Notes: generated by a model from the letters alone, not told the origin. DNA of 64,000 nucleotides from Tolypeutes matacus (GCA_026826555.1 JAKSZT010054334.1:27971048-28035047); one strand, 5' to 3'; counted from the first letter of the stretch, positions 33,816 through 46,319 are shown. Numbers and translations are program-made.

Positions 33816-34180
33816 TTTCATAAATCAAATGTCTGCATAAATATGAAAGCTGAGATATTTACTAAGACTCTTCCGAAAGCAAGGAAAATTACATCTCATC
33901 TCTGATCAGTTGATAATAAGAATCTGGGACACTACACCAGGAAAGATTCTGAGGTCACATCTGGGATCAGTGAAAAAGTCCAGTGATTGATTATCAAGGT
34001 CTGCTATTGCTTCAGGAAAAACGAAGAAAGAAATGACATCTATTTCATATCCTTGGACTACACAATAACAAAGGAGAAATAAAATAACAAGAAGAAAGAG
34101 AGATAAACTATATTTTGTAAGCCATATTATCCTATATTTTTATTCCTTCTTAATTCCCAACCTCTTCAGTATGATGTAGG
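33816..34180. other. Unassigned non-coding DNA
   Basis: Nothing recognisable apart from a GTTT-rich run at 34181-34206. Confidence 0.45.
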
Positions 34181-34280
34181 TTTTTTGTTTGTTTGCTTGT
34201 TTGTTTTTGTACTAGGGCCAGGGAATGAATCCAGTATGTGGGAAGCAGACATTCAACCGCTTAAGCTGTATCCACACCAT
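34181..34280 (-). mobile_element. DAS SINE relic, antisense
   Basis: 'ccagggaatgaatccagtatgtgggaagcagacattcaaccgcttaagctgtatcc' is the reverse complement of a diverged DAS tRNA-like head. It is preceded by a T-rich run, the complement of the tail. Confidence 0.7.
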
Positions 34281-34358
34281 GGTCATTTTTAAACATAAGG
34301 AAGAATCCTCAAAGACCTCAAGACTATTCAACCTCTAGACCCAGGAGCATGAAGTCTG

Positions 34359-34382
34359 GAGAGAAAGAGAGAGAGAGAAAGA
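34359..34382. repeat. (GA)n microsatellite
   Basis: Short GAGAAAGAGAGAGAGAG run. Confidence 0.8.
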
Positions 34383-34424
34383 GGATTTCTCCTCTGACCC
34401 ACCTAAGAGCCACTTTACTTTAGG

Positions 34425-34855
34425 CACGCAACCTCTAAGATGGCCTGCCCTGACTCTGCCTGGAATTTATTCCCTGGTATTCTCCCCTCTCCTTGAGTGT
34501 TGAATGGGCCAATTCTGATGACCAGAATATAGGAGAAGTGACGGGATACCTCTTCCAAGATTGGTTATAAGAAGATGGTGACTTTCATCTTGGGTGTTCT
34601 CACTCTCTTGTGTCACTCACTCTGGGAGAAGCCAGTGGAATGTGGAAACTCCCTTTGGGTGGTCTTGGAAGAGGAACCATTGAGTGACCTTAGAAGCAGG
34701 TGCCCCTCTAGTCCAACCTTGAGATGACTCCAGCTCCAGCCAATACCTTCCCTGTAGTCTTGTGCTCTCAGCTGCTCTCAGATACCACTGAAACTGCAAT
34801 AAATGTTTGTTGTTTTAAGCTAAGTACTTTTAGCAGCTTAAAATGTCTTGTGTTA
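34425..34855 (+). mobile_element. MaLR-type LTR
   Basis: 'cctctaagatggcctgccctgactc', then 'gttataagaagatggtgactttcatcttgg', 'tcactctgggagaagccagtgg', 'gatgactccagctccagcc' and 'aataaatgtttgttgttttaagctaagt'. This is the order of MaLR LTRs, ending at the polyadenylation signal region. Boundaries approximate. Confidence 0.7.
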
Positions 34856-35819
34856 TTTTGTCAGCTTCACCCTTTTTAGTCTTATCTGTGTAACAAAGCT
34901 ATTAGCCTCTAAAGAGCTGTTTGAGCTTAGTTATTTTGTAATACTTTTAGAATCATTTAGGCTTGTATTGATTATACTCAAAATTTAATAAATATTTATT
35001 CATTGATTGTCTTTTTTCAAACTATCCTTAAATTTTTCCCTCCTAGTAAAGTTTTGAAGAGATTTCCATTTTGCTTCACTATACTCTTACCTTGTTTTGT
35101 CTGAGAAGTAGGATTAACATGTGAAAATTATGTATAGTATTGTTTGATTAATCAGAGAAATAATTGAAAAAATATATTATATGTGATATTTTATGTGATA
35201 TAAGCATACAATCAGCAATACTCTAGTATCATGTCTTAATAAAAATGTGTGTGTGTGTGCGTGTATATGCCTGTGGACATGAACCTGTCCACTTGGTCAG
35301 GGTGAAGTTAAAAGTGGGCTGGGGTGGGGGCCAGGGGGAAACAAACCAGGCTTCACTAGAAATGATCCAATTAGAAAGAGAAGTCAAGATAGTTATTTAG
35401 ACATAATTTACAATAGCATAGCTATAAGTAGAATCTTTGGTTTAATGATATATACAATGCTATTTTTCTTTCTAATTTACAAGATATTTTAGCCAAAGTT
35501 GAAGCAAGTAANNNNNNNNNNGCAAGTAACAGACATTTCAGTACAATATGTGTTTTTTACTTGCTTCATGACTTTGTATTATACTTATAAGGGCCAATTT
35601 GAACCCATTTATACATATGCATAGCTCTCTCCTTTATGAGTAGCATTCAGTGCTATAAAGAGTTTTGCTATCTATATAGATTTCCAATTCGAGTATTTCT
35701 TAATATTAGAAATATATTATGTACCAAAGAATTACTGGCCAATCTTACCTAGCACACACCTAAAGATGCAGATTATAAGTAACATTTGGGGGAATGAATT
35801 AAGGGGAAAATATAACAAG
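34856..35819. other. Unassigned AT-rich DNA with a microsatellite and a gap
   Basis: Contains a (TG)n run at 35246-35264 and the N-gap at 35512-35521. No gene. Confidence 0.45.
35512..35521. other. Assembly gap (10 N) flanked by the same 8-mer
   Basis: GCAAGTAA ends the left flank (35504-35511) and starts the right flank (35522-35529). The gap may be a failed overlap rather than missing sequence. Confidence 1.
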
Positions 35820-35960
35820 CAGTGTTCTGCGGGGTCAGTTTTCAGTTCAGGGCTATTTAACATTTTTCCAGTGGCCTGGATGATGGAACATCCAGCATGC
35901 TTGTTAAGTCTGACGATGACGTCAGGTGGAAGAAAGAGCTGATATCTTGGAGAAAAGAAA
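35820..35960 (+). mobile_element. CR1/L3-type LINE relic (reverse-transcriptase region)
   Basis: One plus-strand frame (about 35872-35930) reads SGLDDGTSSMLVKSDDDV. It lines up with the CR1/L3 reverse-transcriptase signature 'SDLDEGIEGMLIKFADDT', where FADD holds the catalytic aspartates. Here the site reads SDDD. Upstream 'ttcagggctatttaacattttt' fits the preceding LFNIF block. Very old and fragmentary. Confidence 0.65.
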
Positions 35961-36825
35961 TAGAATTAAAAATGACCATAATAAGTGTGAACAGTGATCA
36001 AAATGGAAAGAGTGAGATCGAATGTGGATGCATTTTAGTTGTGTATGTAATATAGAATATGGAATATACAGATAAGATAATAAAGGATAAAGGAAACACA
36101 AATCAACAAGAATATACTTTTTGTAAGGTCAAAGGAAATAAATTTAATATAATACTTTTTCAGTTTGAAGCTCATCTGCCTTAAAAAATAAAAAAGCAAA
36201 ATAACAACTACAACAGCAACAGCAACTGAAAGTTCTTAAAAACAAATAAGAACTGTCAATATAGAATCTATTCTGCAGTTATAATGACAAGTCGCAATAG
36301 CTACTTGCCCCAAAGGTAACACTGTCCTTTCTTTGTCCTATCATTTTAAAAGATAAATTGTCTATATAAGATGATAACAACTTAAGTAGAAAAGATAGCA
36401 AAGTGAAGCATTTACACAAAATTAAATAGCATACATATAAATAAATGCATTTTTTTTACATATCTGGGCCATTATATATAAATTCTGTCCTCATGAAACA
36501 TTCGTCTGTAAATTTTTATTCGTCTGTATGAAAGGATTGGATCTTTCAGGCTTGCAAAAATCATTCAAAGCAAGAGTTGTAATTTTCAGGCATTTATTGG
36601 TTTATTGAAGTTTGAAATAGCAGAATTTTCTGTTTAGACTTTCTATTAGGTCACTCTGAAATAACACCTGTACTGCCATAACATAGCAAGTCACCAAGCA
36701 AATGGTAAGAGAGGATCTCTTTAACTATATGAGTGGTTCCTTTGTCTTAGCATTTGGGGAGCTACAAGGAAGAGGTTTGCCACATTTGTGTTCCCCCTGC
36801 TTTGTGGAGTTCACGTTGATTGTGA
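35961..36825. other. Unassigned AT-rich DNA
   Basis: No gene or confident repeat. Confidence 0.45.
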
Positions 36826-37345
36826 CAGCAGTTCTCAAAGTGTGGGCCAAGGACCCCGAGAGCTCATCAAGTCCTTTTCTGTGAGTACATGAAGTCAAAA
36901 CTATTTTCATAATAATACTAAGATGTTATTTGTCATTTTCTCTCTTACTCTCTCCTAAGGGCATTATGAGGTTTTTCCAGAGGCTGCACGACACGCATTA
37001 TTGCAACAAATCGAACGCAGAAGCAAATACAAAAACTCAGAGCTGCCTTCTATTAATCCAATCATTAAGGAAACTTGCAAAAATTTAAAACATTCCCATC
37101 TCAATCTCTGATACTTTTTGTTTTGGAAAATAAAATAATTTTTCATAAAATTATGTTACATTAACACATAATGGATTCATTGTTTTTCTTTTCAAGTGAA
37201 TTAAGAAATAATGTTTAAATTTCTCATTTCAATTGACACTAGAGTAAATATCAATAAACGTAAAACATAAACAAAAGCTCTTTGAGGTTCTCAGTAAGGC
37301 ATCATAGTGAAAAGGAGACCCAACAGCAAAAAGTTTGAGACCCAT
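36826..37345 (+). mobile_element. Non-autonomous hAT (Charlie-like) DNA transposon
   Basis: Left end CAGCAGTTCTCAAAGTGTGGGCC; right end AAAAGTTTGAGACCCATTT. These are decayed inverted repeats of the CAGNGGTTCTCAAAGT type. The interior ('tcaaaactattttcataataatactaagatgttatttg', 'agaggctgcacgac', 'acaaaagctctttgaggttctcagtaa') is a familiar mammalian hAT repeat. No transposase frame. Confidence 0.7.
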
Positions 37346-37442
37346 TTAATTAATTGCACAGTTTTTAGTTCATTAGGGAGCTTTGGTTCCATGGAATCAT
37401 TTAAGACTTGTCTTCTGTGTTGCCAGGAGGGGTGGTACAGAG

Positions 37443-37603
37443 CAATAGATCTCAACCTTCGTTGCACATTGGAATCATCTGGAAAGCTTTCAAATTAAAC
37501 CCTGAGGCTGATTTTTTTGTTTGTTTGGGGTTCTGCTTAGACATCAGGCTTTTTAAAATCTCCCTGTTTGATTCTAATATGTAGCTAAGGTTGAGAATGC
37601 TTG
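37443..37603 (+). mobile_element. MER5-like hAT MITE
   Basis: Left TIR CAATAGATCTCAACCTTCG and right TIR AGCTAAGGTTGAGAATGCTTG are inverted copies. 'ttgcacattggaatcatctggaaagctttc' and 'agacatcaggctttttaaaatctccc' fill the interior. Confidence 0.8.
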
Positions 37604-40059
37604 TAATAGACATCTTCTAGTACTCTATGAGAGCCAGTTGGACGTTTGGGATTTCTACCACATGGGATGGTTAACTCCTTCCTAAATGGGACAGTCCAAT
37701 CAGACCTCAGCCATTGCCTGTCATCCCCCCACCCCCACCCCCAGCAATGGCTATGTGGTCCTAAGAAGATATGTGCTCTTAATTGTTTCAACATTCCCGG
37801 TGAAGTACAAGTTATTTCTGATTGTCCATATTTTTTCTTATGACTCATGGAACAGAACTTAAATTATTATAATCACTAAACTAGTTTAATCATTAAACTG
37901 GTTAATACAATCAACTAGTTTAATGATTAAATTACAGTACTAAAGTTAAATATTTACCTCCCTTTTTTCACCACAAAGCATAAGGAATGATTTGCTGTCT
38001 TGTAAAAATGTAAATAACATAATTTTTCCTCTGTTAGATCAAATCTAAGAAATTAGGCTAAAAGTACAATTCCTGAAAGGGCATGTTGTTTTCCTTATGG
38101 ATCAGATAACAGGGTGAGTTTCACTTCCCACCAGACATTTTGTGATTAAGAGATTCAGCTACATCTCAGAACTGGCCAATTCCATAAAGTCATAGGACAA
38201 CACCTTCGAATTTTGTTGGGAAATTAGGAAATTTAAGTTTGAGTTCCATAACTCACCTCCACTTATTTTGTGCTCAGCCCTTTTTAATGTAAATTACTCG
38301 TATTGAATTTACTCACTGCCTGTGAGTCTCTTCATCCTCCCCTTCACACTGGCTATATATTAGTCATATATCCTTAAATATGCTTATTTTGTAGTCTTCT
38401 GTACTTGAATAAATCATGTTTTTAAAAATCAGAACAAAATTGGGATTTAAAATATGATCTTCTATTTATATTAAGATGGTTGTTGGATAATTAAGACATT
38501 TATCCAAATATCTTTTTACCAAAAATTTCATGTTTTGGAATTTCTTATTTGGTGCATTTATTCAAATCCAGGCAGACACTGCTTAAATGTTAATAATGTA
38601 TGCACATCGTGGCGTGTGGTTTTGTGATGAGTTGTGGGATCTTTTGTGAGACAGTATATATAGAGCAAAAGATATTATTCTATAAACTTTCCATTTGTTT
38701 TTGAAAAGAAAAAAAATTAAATTGTTTTAAAATTCCCATATTTAAGCTCATATTCAAGTTTTTCTGTATTTATAGAATGATTCCTGATGATTTATCATCC
38801 CTTAAAATCTAGTTAGTACAAAAGGGGCATCTTTTACTAAAATATTTTTAATAAAATATTAAATTGCCTATTAAGCGATTTTTAAATGAGTGAGTTTGTT
38901 TATGGTGGAAATAAAAGAAAACTTAACCAGCAAATTAACCATTTTAAAGTATTAATGCGTAAGAAACTGAAGAGAAACATATTTACCATGCCAATATACT
39001 TATAAATATATATTTCATTAGATGTAATCTTTGCATAATTTAAATTTTATATCAATTTCTAGGCAATTCATGAAGAAAGCAAAGATCTTATTTTGTGATT
39101 AAAACGTGATATTATTTTAAAACATATCTTGATTTTATTACAGTATTTTCTTTCTCTTTTCTTCTTGATCACTAATTTCTTTTCTTTTTTATTATGTTGT
39201 AAAAGATTTCATATTTCTTAAGACAAAATGGACTTCTTCATTCTTTCTTGTGTTAATTTAATTTACTGTTCAGGAAATGTAACCTAATTTTTCTGTCCTT
39301 TAGCAAATAAGCACTAAATATTAATTACCAACAACTGAAACTTCTAAATTGTATTGTGTATGATTATACAGGTATACAGAGAACTTTGTCTTACAGTAAT
39401 ATTTCTTAGTGTTGGTAGAAAAGTACTCATTAACACATAATTCTGTGGCAAGATGAATGAATGGAATTATGTAATGATAATCAGATATTGCTCTAAGATT
39501 CTGTTTTCAAGTAAAATGCAGACATCAAGTAAGGAATTTCTCAATTGCTTGCTAGTAAGAGTCTAGATTCTATTTTTGTTGGTATGCTTTCTTGAGAATA
39601 AGTATTTTTTTTTTCAGTTTATTTGTGCTCTCTATCTTGCACATTATTATTAAACATTATTATAAAAGAGCAGTCAAACTTATTTCTTCACTTTTTACTA
39701 GCTTGCATTTACAAATCCATTTTGGGGGTTTCCCTAATTTTGTGTGACCTTATGTTTAGATATCGCCAGCTGTGTTTTTCCCTTTTTATTTTCCTAAGTA
39801 GGAAAGAATATGTTACATTCCTCATGGTTGCTTTTTCCTCACAGAATTCCCCTGACTGGGCACTGACAGATCTTGATATCCAAGAGGGAGTTGGCTCGCA
39901 GGATTAAAGGCAAGAACCTCAATTAGGCACTCTCTGATTTCTTCAGATGTTTTTTCTAATCTTTTAATATGGGATTATAGGCAACTAGAACCTATGCTGC
40001 TGTTATAAAAATAGTGAAGCTTCTTTGTTCTAATCATAAGCACTCGCCATTTTAAAAAT
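37604..40059. other. Repeat-poor AT-rich DNA
   Basis: No gene and no interspersed repeat recognised. Includes a C-rich run (37725-37742) and a homeodomain-like direct repeat (37880-37931). Confidence 0.4.
37880..37931. repeat. 18-bp direct repeat with TAATNATTA-like cores
   Basis: ACTAGTTTAATCATTAAA (37880-37897) recurs as ACTAGTTTAATGATTAAA (37914-37931), one mismatch, 34 bp apart. Each contains TTTAATNATTAAA, a palindromic homeodomain-like motif. Function not shown. Confidence 0.6.
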
Positions 40060-40650
40060 GCCTATTTTTCTTAATTTGAATTAATTCTGGTGTAGATGAG
40101 GATAATGAACTTTGGTCAGCTCTCTGCGATTCTGAGTACAAAATAGCTTGATGAGCACTGGGAAGCACACATTCTCTCTTCAGTATCTGCTGGAAAACTC
40201 CCTCAGAGACTGATTAGCTCATACTTGTCACAAATAGGGAGGATAATTATGGGGCTTAACAGTCGATGTGGTGGATCTTTTGAGAGGCAATGGGTAGATC
40301 TAAGACTGCCTTTGGATCAACCCTAATTCTTATTATTACACATATCTTGTGAGGCTTTCCCCCCCCTTTTTAGCTCATCCCCAGAGACTAAATATTGTCT
40401 CTTCCCAGAGGATGATATCACATTTTTTTTTCTAGAAGATAAGATTGTCCAAATTAGATTACCTTTAATTAGTCTAATCTTATGAGCCATTCCATAAAGT
40501 TTATTGCACCTGTGTTGGCACCATATTACAAGATTCTTATTGAATGAACTAATCTTTAGCCATTGAAATGGTGTTTATAAACAATGCTGCAGATTCCTTT
40601 ATTACAATAAAGATTTCCTTCTTTGAAGCTTCAGGTTTCAATAGCTGTTT
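40060..40650. promoter_or_regulatory. Candidate conserved non-coding element
   Basis: Unique-looking sequence of mixed composition with TTAATTTGAATTAATTC, CCTTTAATTAGTC and a local run of homeodomain/bHLH-like words. There is no coding frame. It lies in a repeat-poor block. I infer possible regulatory function from composition only. Confidence 0.2.
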
Positions 40651-42109
40651 TATAGTTTTCAGTAACATCAGATGACTGTTTTTTAATGAGAATGCTTACT
40701 TATTCTAAATTTCACTCATTACTAAGTTATTCTACTGCAAAATGCCTTCATAGTGACAAAAGACAAATAATTGAAACATAATCAAATTTTATTTTTATAA
40801 AATTTATTCGGGATAGTGTTTATCATTTTAATATAAGGACCATCCTGTCCAAAACAGTTTCAATTTCAGTCTTGCCTTTTGGTTAGAGAACAACATAAGG
40901 GTCTTTCTAGATAGAAAGACAAAACAAATTACCACCACTAGAAATTATGTCCTATTTGTTAAATCTGCTTTCCTGCCTCAGTAACTGTTTGAAACTTTAT
41001 CTAGGTTTTATCACAAAAATGTGCTTATTCACAAAAGTTTGTCAATTAAAAGGAATTACATCCTCTGAATTAGAATTGTTGGTAAATGAGCCTAATAATA
41101 TTTCAAATCACATGAAAATATCCCTGATTTTCTACTCTTTTACACCCTCTTAAAGTTTTGCTTGTCAACCTCCTCATAATTTTAAGAATTTTAACAGATT
41201 TGTGACCTGGGTCAAGTCCCTTAACTTGTTTTTTTTTAATCTTTGTAATTAATGGGTTGCAAAATATGGTTTTGAAAATCTCTAGAATACTCTGACTCTC
41301 CAATGTAAAATGTTGTTATTCTTTTGGGGTTGAGGATTGAGAATCTCTTATTCCCAGGAAATGCTGCCCATTTTTTGAGAGTTAAAAGAACTCTCTTCCT
41401 CTTGCTAAACTAGTTCCTCAGCTTCTTGAGCCATTATAGTACTTCAAATTGTATAACTTCTGGTAAAATTATTTTCCTACCTGAATCAGTTACTCAGTCT
41501 TTTTTTTTTAAAATAAGTTTCTAAAAAAAAATCTCCCCCTTTTAAGTGAAATGGGTGATTATCTCTTTCTTAAATGGGCTTCTTCAAAATGAAGCCGTAT
41601 TTTTATTTTCCCTTACCTCTATCATGTAAGAGAACAGCTATCATTAATACATTTCCCTCTGTTGAATGAGGATAAGTGCATCCATTTCACAAAATATTTT
41701 ATAGAATGTAAAATGAGAAAGGCCATAAACTTATTTTCTTTTATGACTTCCCTAGAAAGAGATAAAACATTTCAAATGAAAAACTTCATAGGGCAGTTTG
41801 TGTTTGTAAATTTACTTAATAACAGTAGAAGAAAAGAAAAGAATTAAATGATAATTTGTATATTTGAATGCTTTTTAAACCTAAAAGACCATCATCAGAG
41901 ATCTTGAACACTAAGTAAAATGATAAAAGCAAAGTACTTCTTTGGGCACATTCCCCTTTTTTTTTTGTTCTCTTTTCTTTTGTTCTCCTTCTTCTTCTTT
42001 TCCCTTCCCTAATATTTGGATTTAAAAGGAAGAAGGAAGCTCCTGGTTTCTGTCTGACTTGGTTTGGGTAACTAGAGAAAACCAGCATTGGGCTTTGTCC
42101 ACAGAGCAA
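40651..42109. other. Repeat-poor AT-rich DNA
   Basis: No gene recognised. Includes a pyrimidine-rich run at 41950-42010. Confidence 0.4.
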
Positions 42110-42480
42110 ATGGGGATCAGTCAGTCAATCAGACTCAGTGAGCCGCACCTCATTGATTTTTGGATCTGAGCAGCAATGGCGCCTGTAATGTTAGCCACCC
42201 TGGTGAAGCTGACCAAGGCCTCTAATCCTCTTAAGCAGCAGTCAAGAAATTGAGATAAAAGGTGGCAATTCAACTTGTTCAAATAACAGATTTGACAAAT
42301 TAGGAGGGTTCAACCCTACGGTTAAAAAAATTTATCTCGGTGGTTATTAGATTCTACAGTGCAACAACATAGATGAGATGCAAATCGGGTCATTAAAAGG
42401 AAATTGTTAGACATACTAATAAAAGAAGCAATTCACTTTATTTGGTAAATGCCATGAAAATTAAATTATAATATAAATGA
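42110..42480. promoter_or_regulatory. Candidate conserved non-coding element with octamer motif
   Basis: Unique-looking sequence containing a perfect POU octamer ATGCAAAT (42378-42385) and several ATTA-type words. A short ATG frame starting at 42177 (MAPVMLATLV...) has no family match and ends after about 30 codons. Inference only. Confidence 0.22.
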
Positions 42481-43539
42481 AATGCCAGCTTAACAGGACA
42501 AAAATCCTCATAACTCCAAAAGTCAAAAATTAGATATTTCAAACTGATCATTTCTTTGTCTTCTTGTATGGAAAAATAATGAGAAAAACAAAAGTAAGTT
42601 TTAAAGAAATATTAACTTTACATCTTTTATATCTTTGGTTTAATGTCATGTTTAATTTAATTCTGTCAGTAAATGAAACATGGGAATCTGAGCAGTTTCA
42701 GTATCTATAAATATAAATGGTTGAAATAATTAGACTGGGTTGACCATTCAAATAAACCAGTCAATCCAGCCTGGGAACTTATTTGATACTTTATCAAATT
42801 TACTAAACTCACTATTCTATTCTGTCAAAAATGTTGAGATTCTTGTTTTAAAATACAATGGACTTTTAATGAGAATTATGCTCTACCCTTTGATGTTAGA
42901 ATAAATGTATTCTGAAATAGCTTTACTTTATCCTACATCATATAATTGCTCTTAAGTAGCACAGGGTAACCTTCATAAGAGTAAAGGAAAAAAAAAAAAA
43001 AACTCTAAACTTTAATCCTAGTTAACATTTCACATCTCAGAGGAAAAAGCAATGTATCCATCTCGCCAAAAAATAAAATAAATAAAATAAATAAAAAGAC
43101 AAAAAAATCCTTTTAAAAATGAGTTCCATTGTTATTTGATTCCCTATTGATGTCTACATGTCTCATGTTTAATCACTTCAAGTGCCTTTCGTTTTTTTCC
43201 CTTTGCTTCTATTTGTCTTTCTATCTTTGTCCACCCAACATTTAGACACTAATTCCCATAACAGTAGCTTGATGATTCCCTTTTCTTGCTGAAAGAATGA
43301 ATGAATGAAGTCAAATCCTTTAATGCAGATGAATTTCAGGCAACAGAATAGTGGTAGGGGGAATGTTACAGTTTCCATTCGGCACTAATAATGCCATCAT
43401 TTCCTTGGTAATAGCAGGTAGAACATGCTATTGTTCTACCTATTTGTATTAAACTCTTCTCTAATGACTTTGAAGTTAACATTTGGCTAAATCTGTCAGT
43501 CACCATTCTATGTGGAGTCATTACTAATGCACATCCCTT
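42481..43539. other. Repeat-poor AT-rich DNA
   Basis: Contains an (AAATA)n stretch at 43068-43098. No gene. Confidence 0.4.
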
Positions 43540-43665
43540 GAGACAAAAGATTCAATCTAATTTGTCTATATATTTCTATCACCTAATATATGGTAGCCAC
43601 ACAGTAAATGTTAATTAAATAAATAAATGGATGTATAAATGAGTAAATGATTGGATGACCAACTG
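43540..43665 (+). mobile_element. L2 3' end relic
   Basis: 'tatcacctaatatatggtagccacacagtaaatgttaattaaataaataaatgg...gagtaaatg' resembles the L2 terminus. Confidence 0.5.
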
Positions 43666-45184
43666 GGCACCCCAAATATTAGTCGTATTCATGACACAAT
43701 TTTATTGAAGAAGTCTAACTAATTGCTCCAGATCTGCTGCCTAGGGAGCAAGGGCAGTGAGGGCAATGCTTACCTAATTTAATTTCCCAAACCATTATTG
43801 AGCAGGTATTGAGTATGTGTCCCCTCTATACAGAAGTCTGCAGTTGATTTTATGGAAGGATAAAGAAGATATGAAGAGTTTATACATAATGAAGAGGGCA
43901 AATGAACACAAATATATGCCTTAGAATATACTAAGCAGACACTCCTAAATATACCACCAAGTATACTGCATAATGAAATAGATGGGAGAATATGTATAAT
44001 TACCTTTTTCAGGTAGGTGATTGTCTGCCTGGAGTAATTTGAGACTCAAAACTGGCCTCATACATTCTAAAATTTAACTACTGCTAGTTTGTTACTTTAT
44101 TTGACTATTAATCTCTTCTCACCAATCTATTTTTTAAATGAAAATACCTTGAGGAGAGGGAACACAACAAATCTCCAATACTTGTGTATGTCATCTTCTT
44201 TATTAGAACAATGTTCTCCACTGAGGAGGCTTTGGTAGTTGGAATAGAGGAAAGAAAAAAGTGTACCAATAAGAAGAAAAATTTGACAAATGAGATGGGA
44301 TTTTACCATGAGTAATTTACATAATTTCCAGATGTTTGGCCCTAGGTGATGGTAGAAGAAGATAATCCCTTCATTAGGAGCACAAAGTGCTCTCGGTCTG
44401 AATCACAGCTGTCTCAGAGTTGGAATATCCCTGCTCCAGGTCATGGAACGGCAGTGACAATTGAAAATAATATAAATATATATTTGATGCCTATTACTTA
44501 ATCACTTACCTAGCAAAGATAACTAAATAATCCAAACTGCAATAATCTTTTTCTGCTATGAAAGGAAATCATTATAATCCCAAATAGTGACATGTCCTTT
44601 GTCTTTGTTAAGTGAAAATAAAGGAATGAAATTTGCTGAATCTGGTATTTTCACCCACCTATTAAAGACAGTTCTAATAAACCATCATTAAATATTCCCA
44701 AAGGAGACTTTTCAGGCAAAAGATGTCAATATACTGATCAAATCAATGCAAATAAGAATAGGATATTTGATTAAACCTTTTAAAGAAATATATATTTATA
44801 TAACAATGAGAATGGAATAATACGTCTACAGTAGAATGCAGTTTAGGTAGCTCATTATTGGACATCATAAACAAAATTGCCTGAGTCAAAAGTCATGTTG
44901 CCTGAATTATATAGTAACAAAGAAAGCCTGATATAGAAACTGGCCCTAAATCACTAGGAAAAAATAAAGTGTGGCAAGAAGAAAAAGATTTAAATGAACC
45001 AAAGTAGTATGAAATTACCAAGGCCACTAAACAATGGCTGGGTATTACTAATTTGGAAGAAAACCATATGGAATACTACAATGTGCTTGGCTTTGTGAAA
45101 TAGACACTTTTACTTAGTCATAAAAAATTGTGCTGTCCCAATGTCAATCCCTTCCTTGCATCTTACCTGTGGTTTATCACTACA
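43666..45184. other. Unassigned DNA, perhaps with eroded L2
   Basis: Possible L2 traces at 43790-43960 and 44140-44200 are too diverged to call. No gene. Confidence 0.35.
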
Positions 45185-45325
45185 ATGGTAAGATAGACCA
45201 TTTACTGAACACCTAGTATATGCCAAGTATTTGCATCCTCACAAGAAACATTCAAGGTATGTATTATCATCCATATTTTACGAATATATAAAGTATCAGA
45301 GCCAGCAGTTGAATATAGATCTTTT
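45185..45325 (-). mobile_element. MIR SINE, antisense
   Basis: 'tttactgaacacctagtatatgccaagtatttgcatcctcacaagaaacattcaaggtatgtattatcatccatatttta' is reverse-complement MIR. Confidence 0.65.
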
Positions 45326-45534
45326 TCACATTGAAGCTATTTCTTATTTTTGGCACTATTCAATGTTCTCTTTCTGAACCAAATATAAATATTTTATTTC
45401 AAATGGAACATAAGCATTGTGCTTTTTGGGATCTGTAACTAATAGGAAGTTGTGATGCATTTCTGTCTCATAAGTCATAGTACCTGAAAGCTGGGTGACA
45501 AATACAGGGAAACACAGATGTGCATTTTCCACAT

Positions 45535-45600
45535 GTCCCAAAATATTTATTTAGTGCCTACTGTGTGCCAGGTACTGCTCAAGTCATTGGGGATAGACTC
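45535..45600 (-). mobile_element. L2 3' end, antisense
   Basis: 'atatttatttagtgcctactgtgtgccaggtactgctcaagtcattggggata' is the diagnostic complement of the L2 3' terminus. Confidence 0.75.
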
Positions 45601-46319
45601 ATTTCTTGTTGACTGTTTGAGAAACCACCCAGAAATTGGAGGGAAATTTTATGCTTCATGGATTTTGCTTTCAATTGAAAGAGAAAAGTAATATCAAAGG
45701 AGCAAGGGATTGTGTGGACCTAATATTGCCATTGACTTTTTCCTCAATAAATTAACTCTAGAATTTATATATTTTACTCCTGAAGGGACACTATAGTTAA
45801 GTACTCACACTTGCCAGCACAATTTTCCAAGAAATTTTAGTAGTTGGTAGAAGATTGCAAGAAGATCTTTATTAATTTATTAATGAAACATTTATTAAGC
45901 ACCTACTAAGTTCTAAGCTTTGTGATCAGAAAGACTGGCTTTCTCTCTACAATGAATCCTAAATCTCATAATGTGAGAGGGGCATATAAAAAATTTTTAG
46001 GAGGCAAATACATTGAGAAGATTGCAGAAGAACCTCAAGGAATTGTTAATTTGCTTTCAGGGTCAATCCAATTAGATGTATGCCCTTTTTTCCTCCCTGA
46101 TAGTGGTGGGATCTGGGGAGAAGTTAGATATTAAGCACGTACTAAACTTGCTACTTAATATGTCTACTTGGTGATACATATCTATCACCCCAAACCACCA
46201 ACAAATAGGAAAACAAAAGGTAGTGATGTTTTCACATCATGTACATAGTTGTATCTTAAAAAATATTGCACATTGCTAGTCATAACTATTTTCAATGTAA
46301 CCCTACACTGTAGGGCCAC
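45601..46319. other. Unassigned DNA with a short antisense L2 scrap
   Basis: 45880-45922 reads 'aacatttattaagcacctactaagttctaagc', an antisense L2 end. The 45922-46134 frame that follows has no motif I recognise. Confidence 0.4.

Noticed and set aside
37725..37742. C-rich run considered as a G-quadruplex
   Set aside because: Only three separate G-runs on the minus strand; a stable three-tetrad form needs four.
42177..42268. Short ATG frame (MAPVMLATLV...) considered as a gene start
   Set aside because: About 30 codons, no family match, no splice or homology support.
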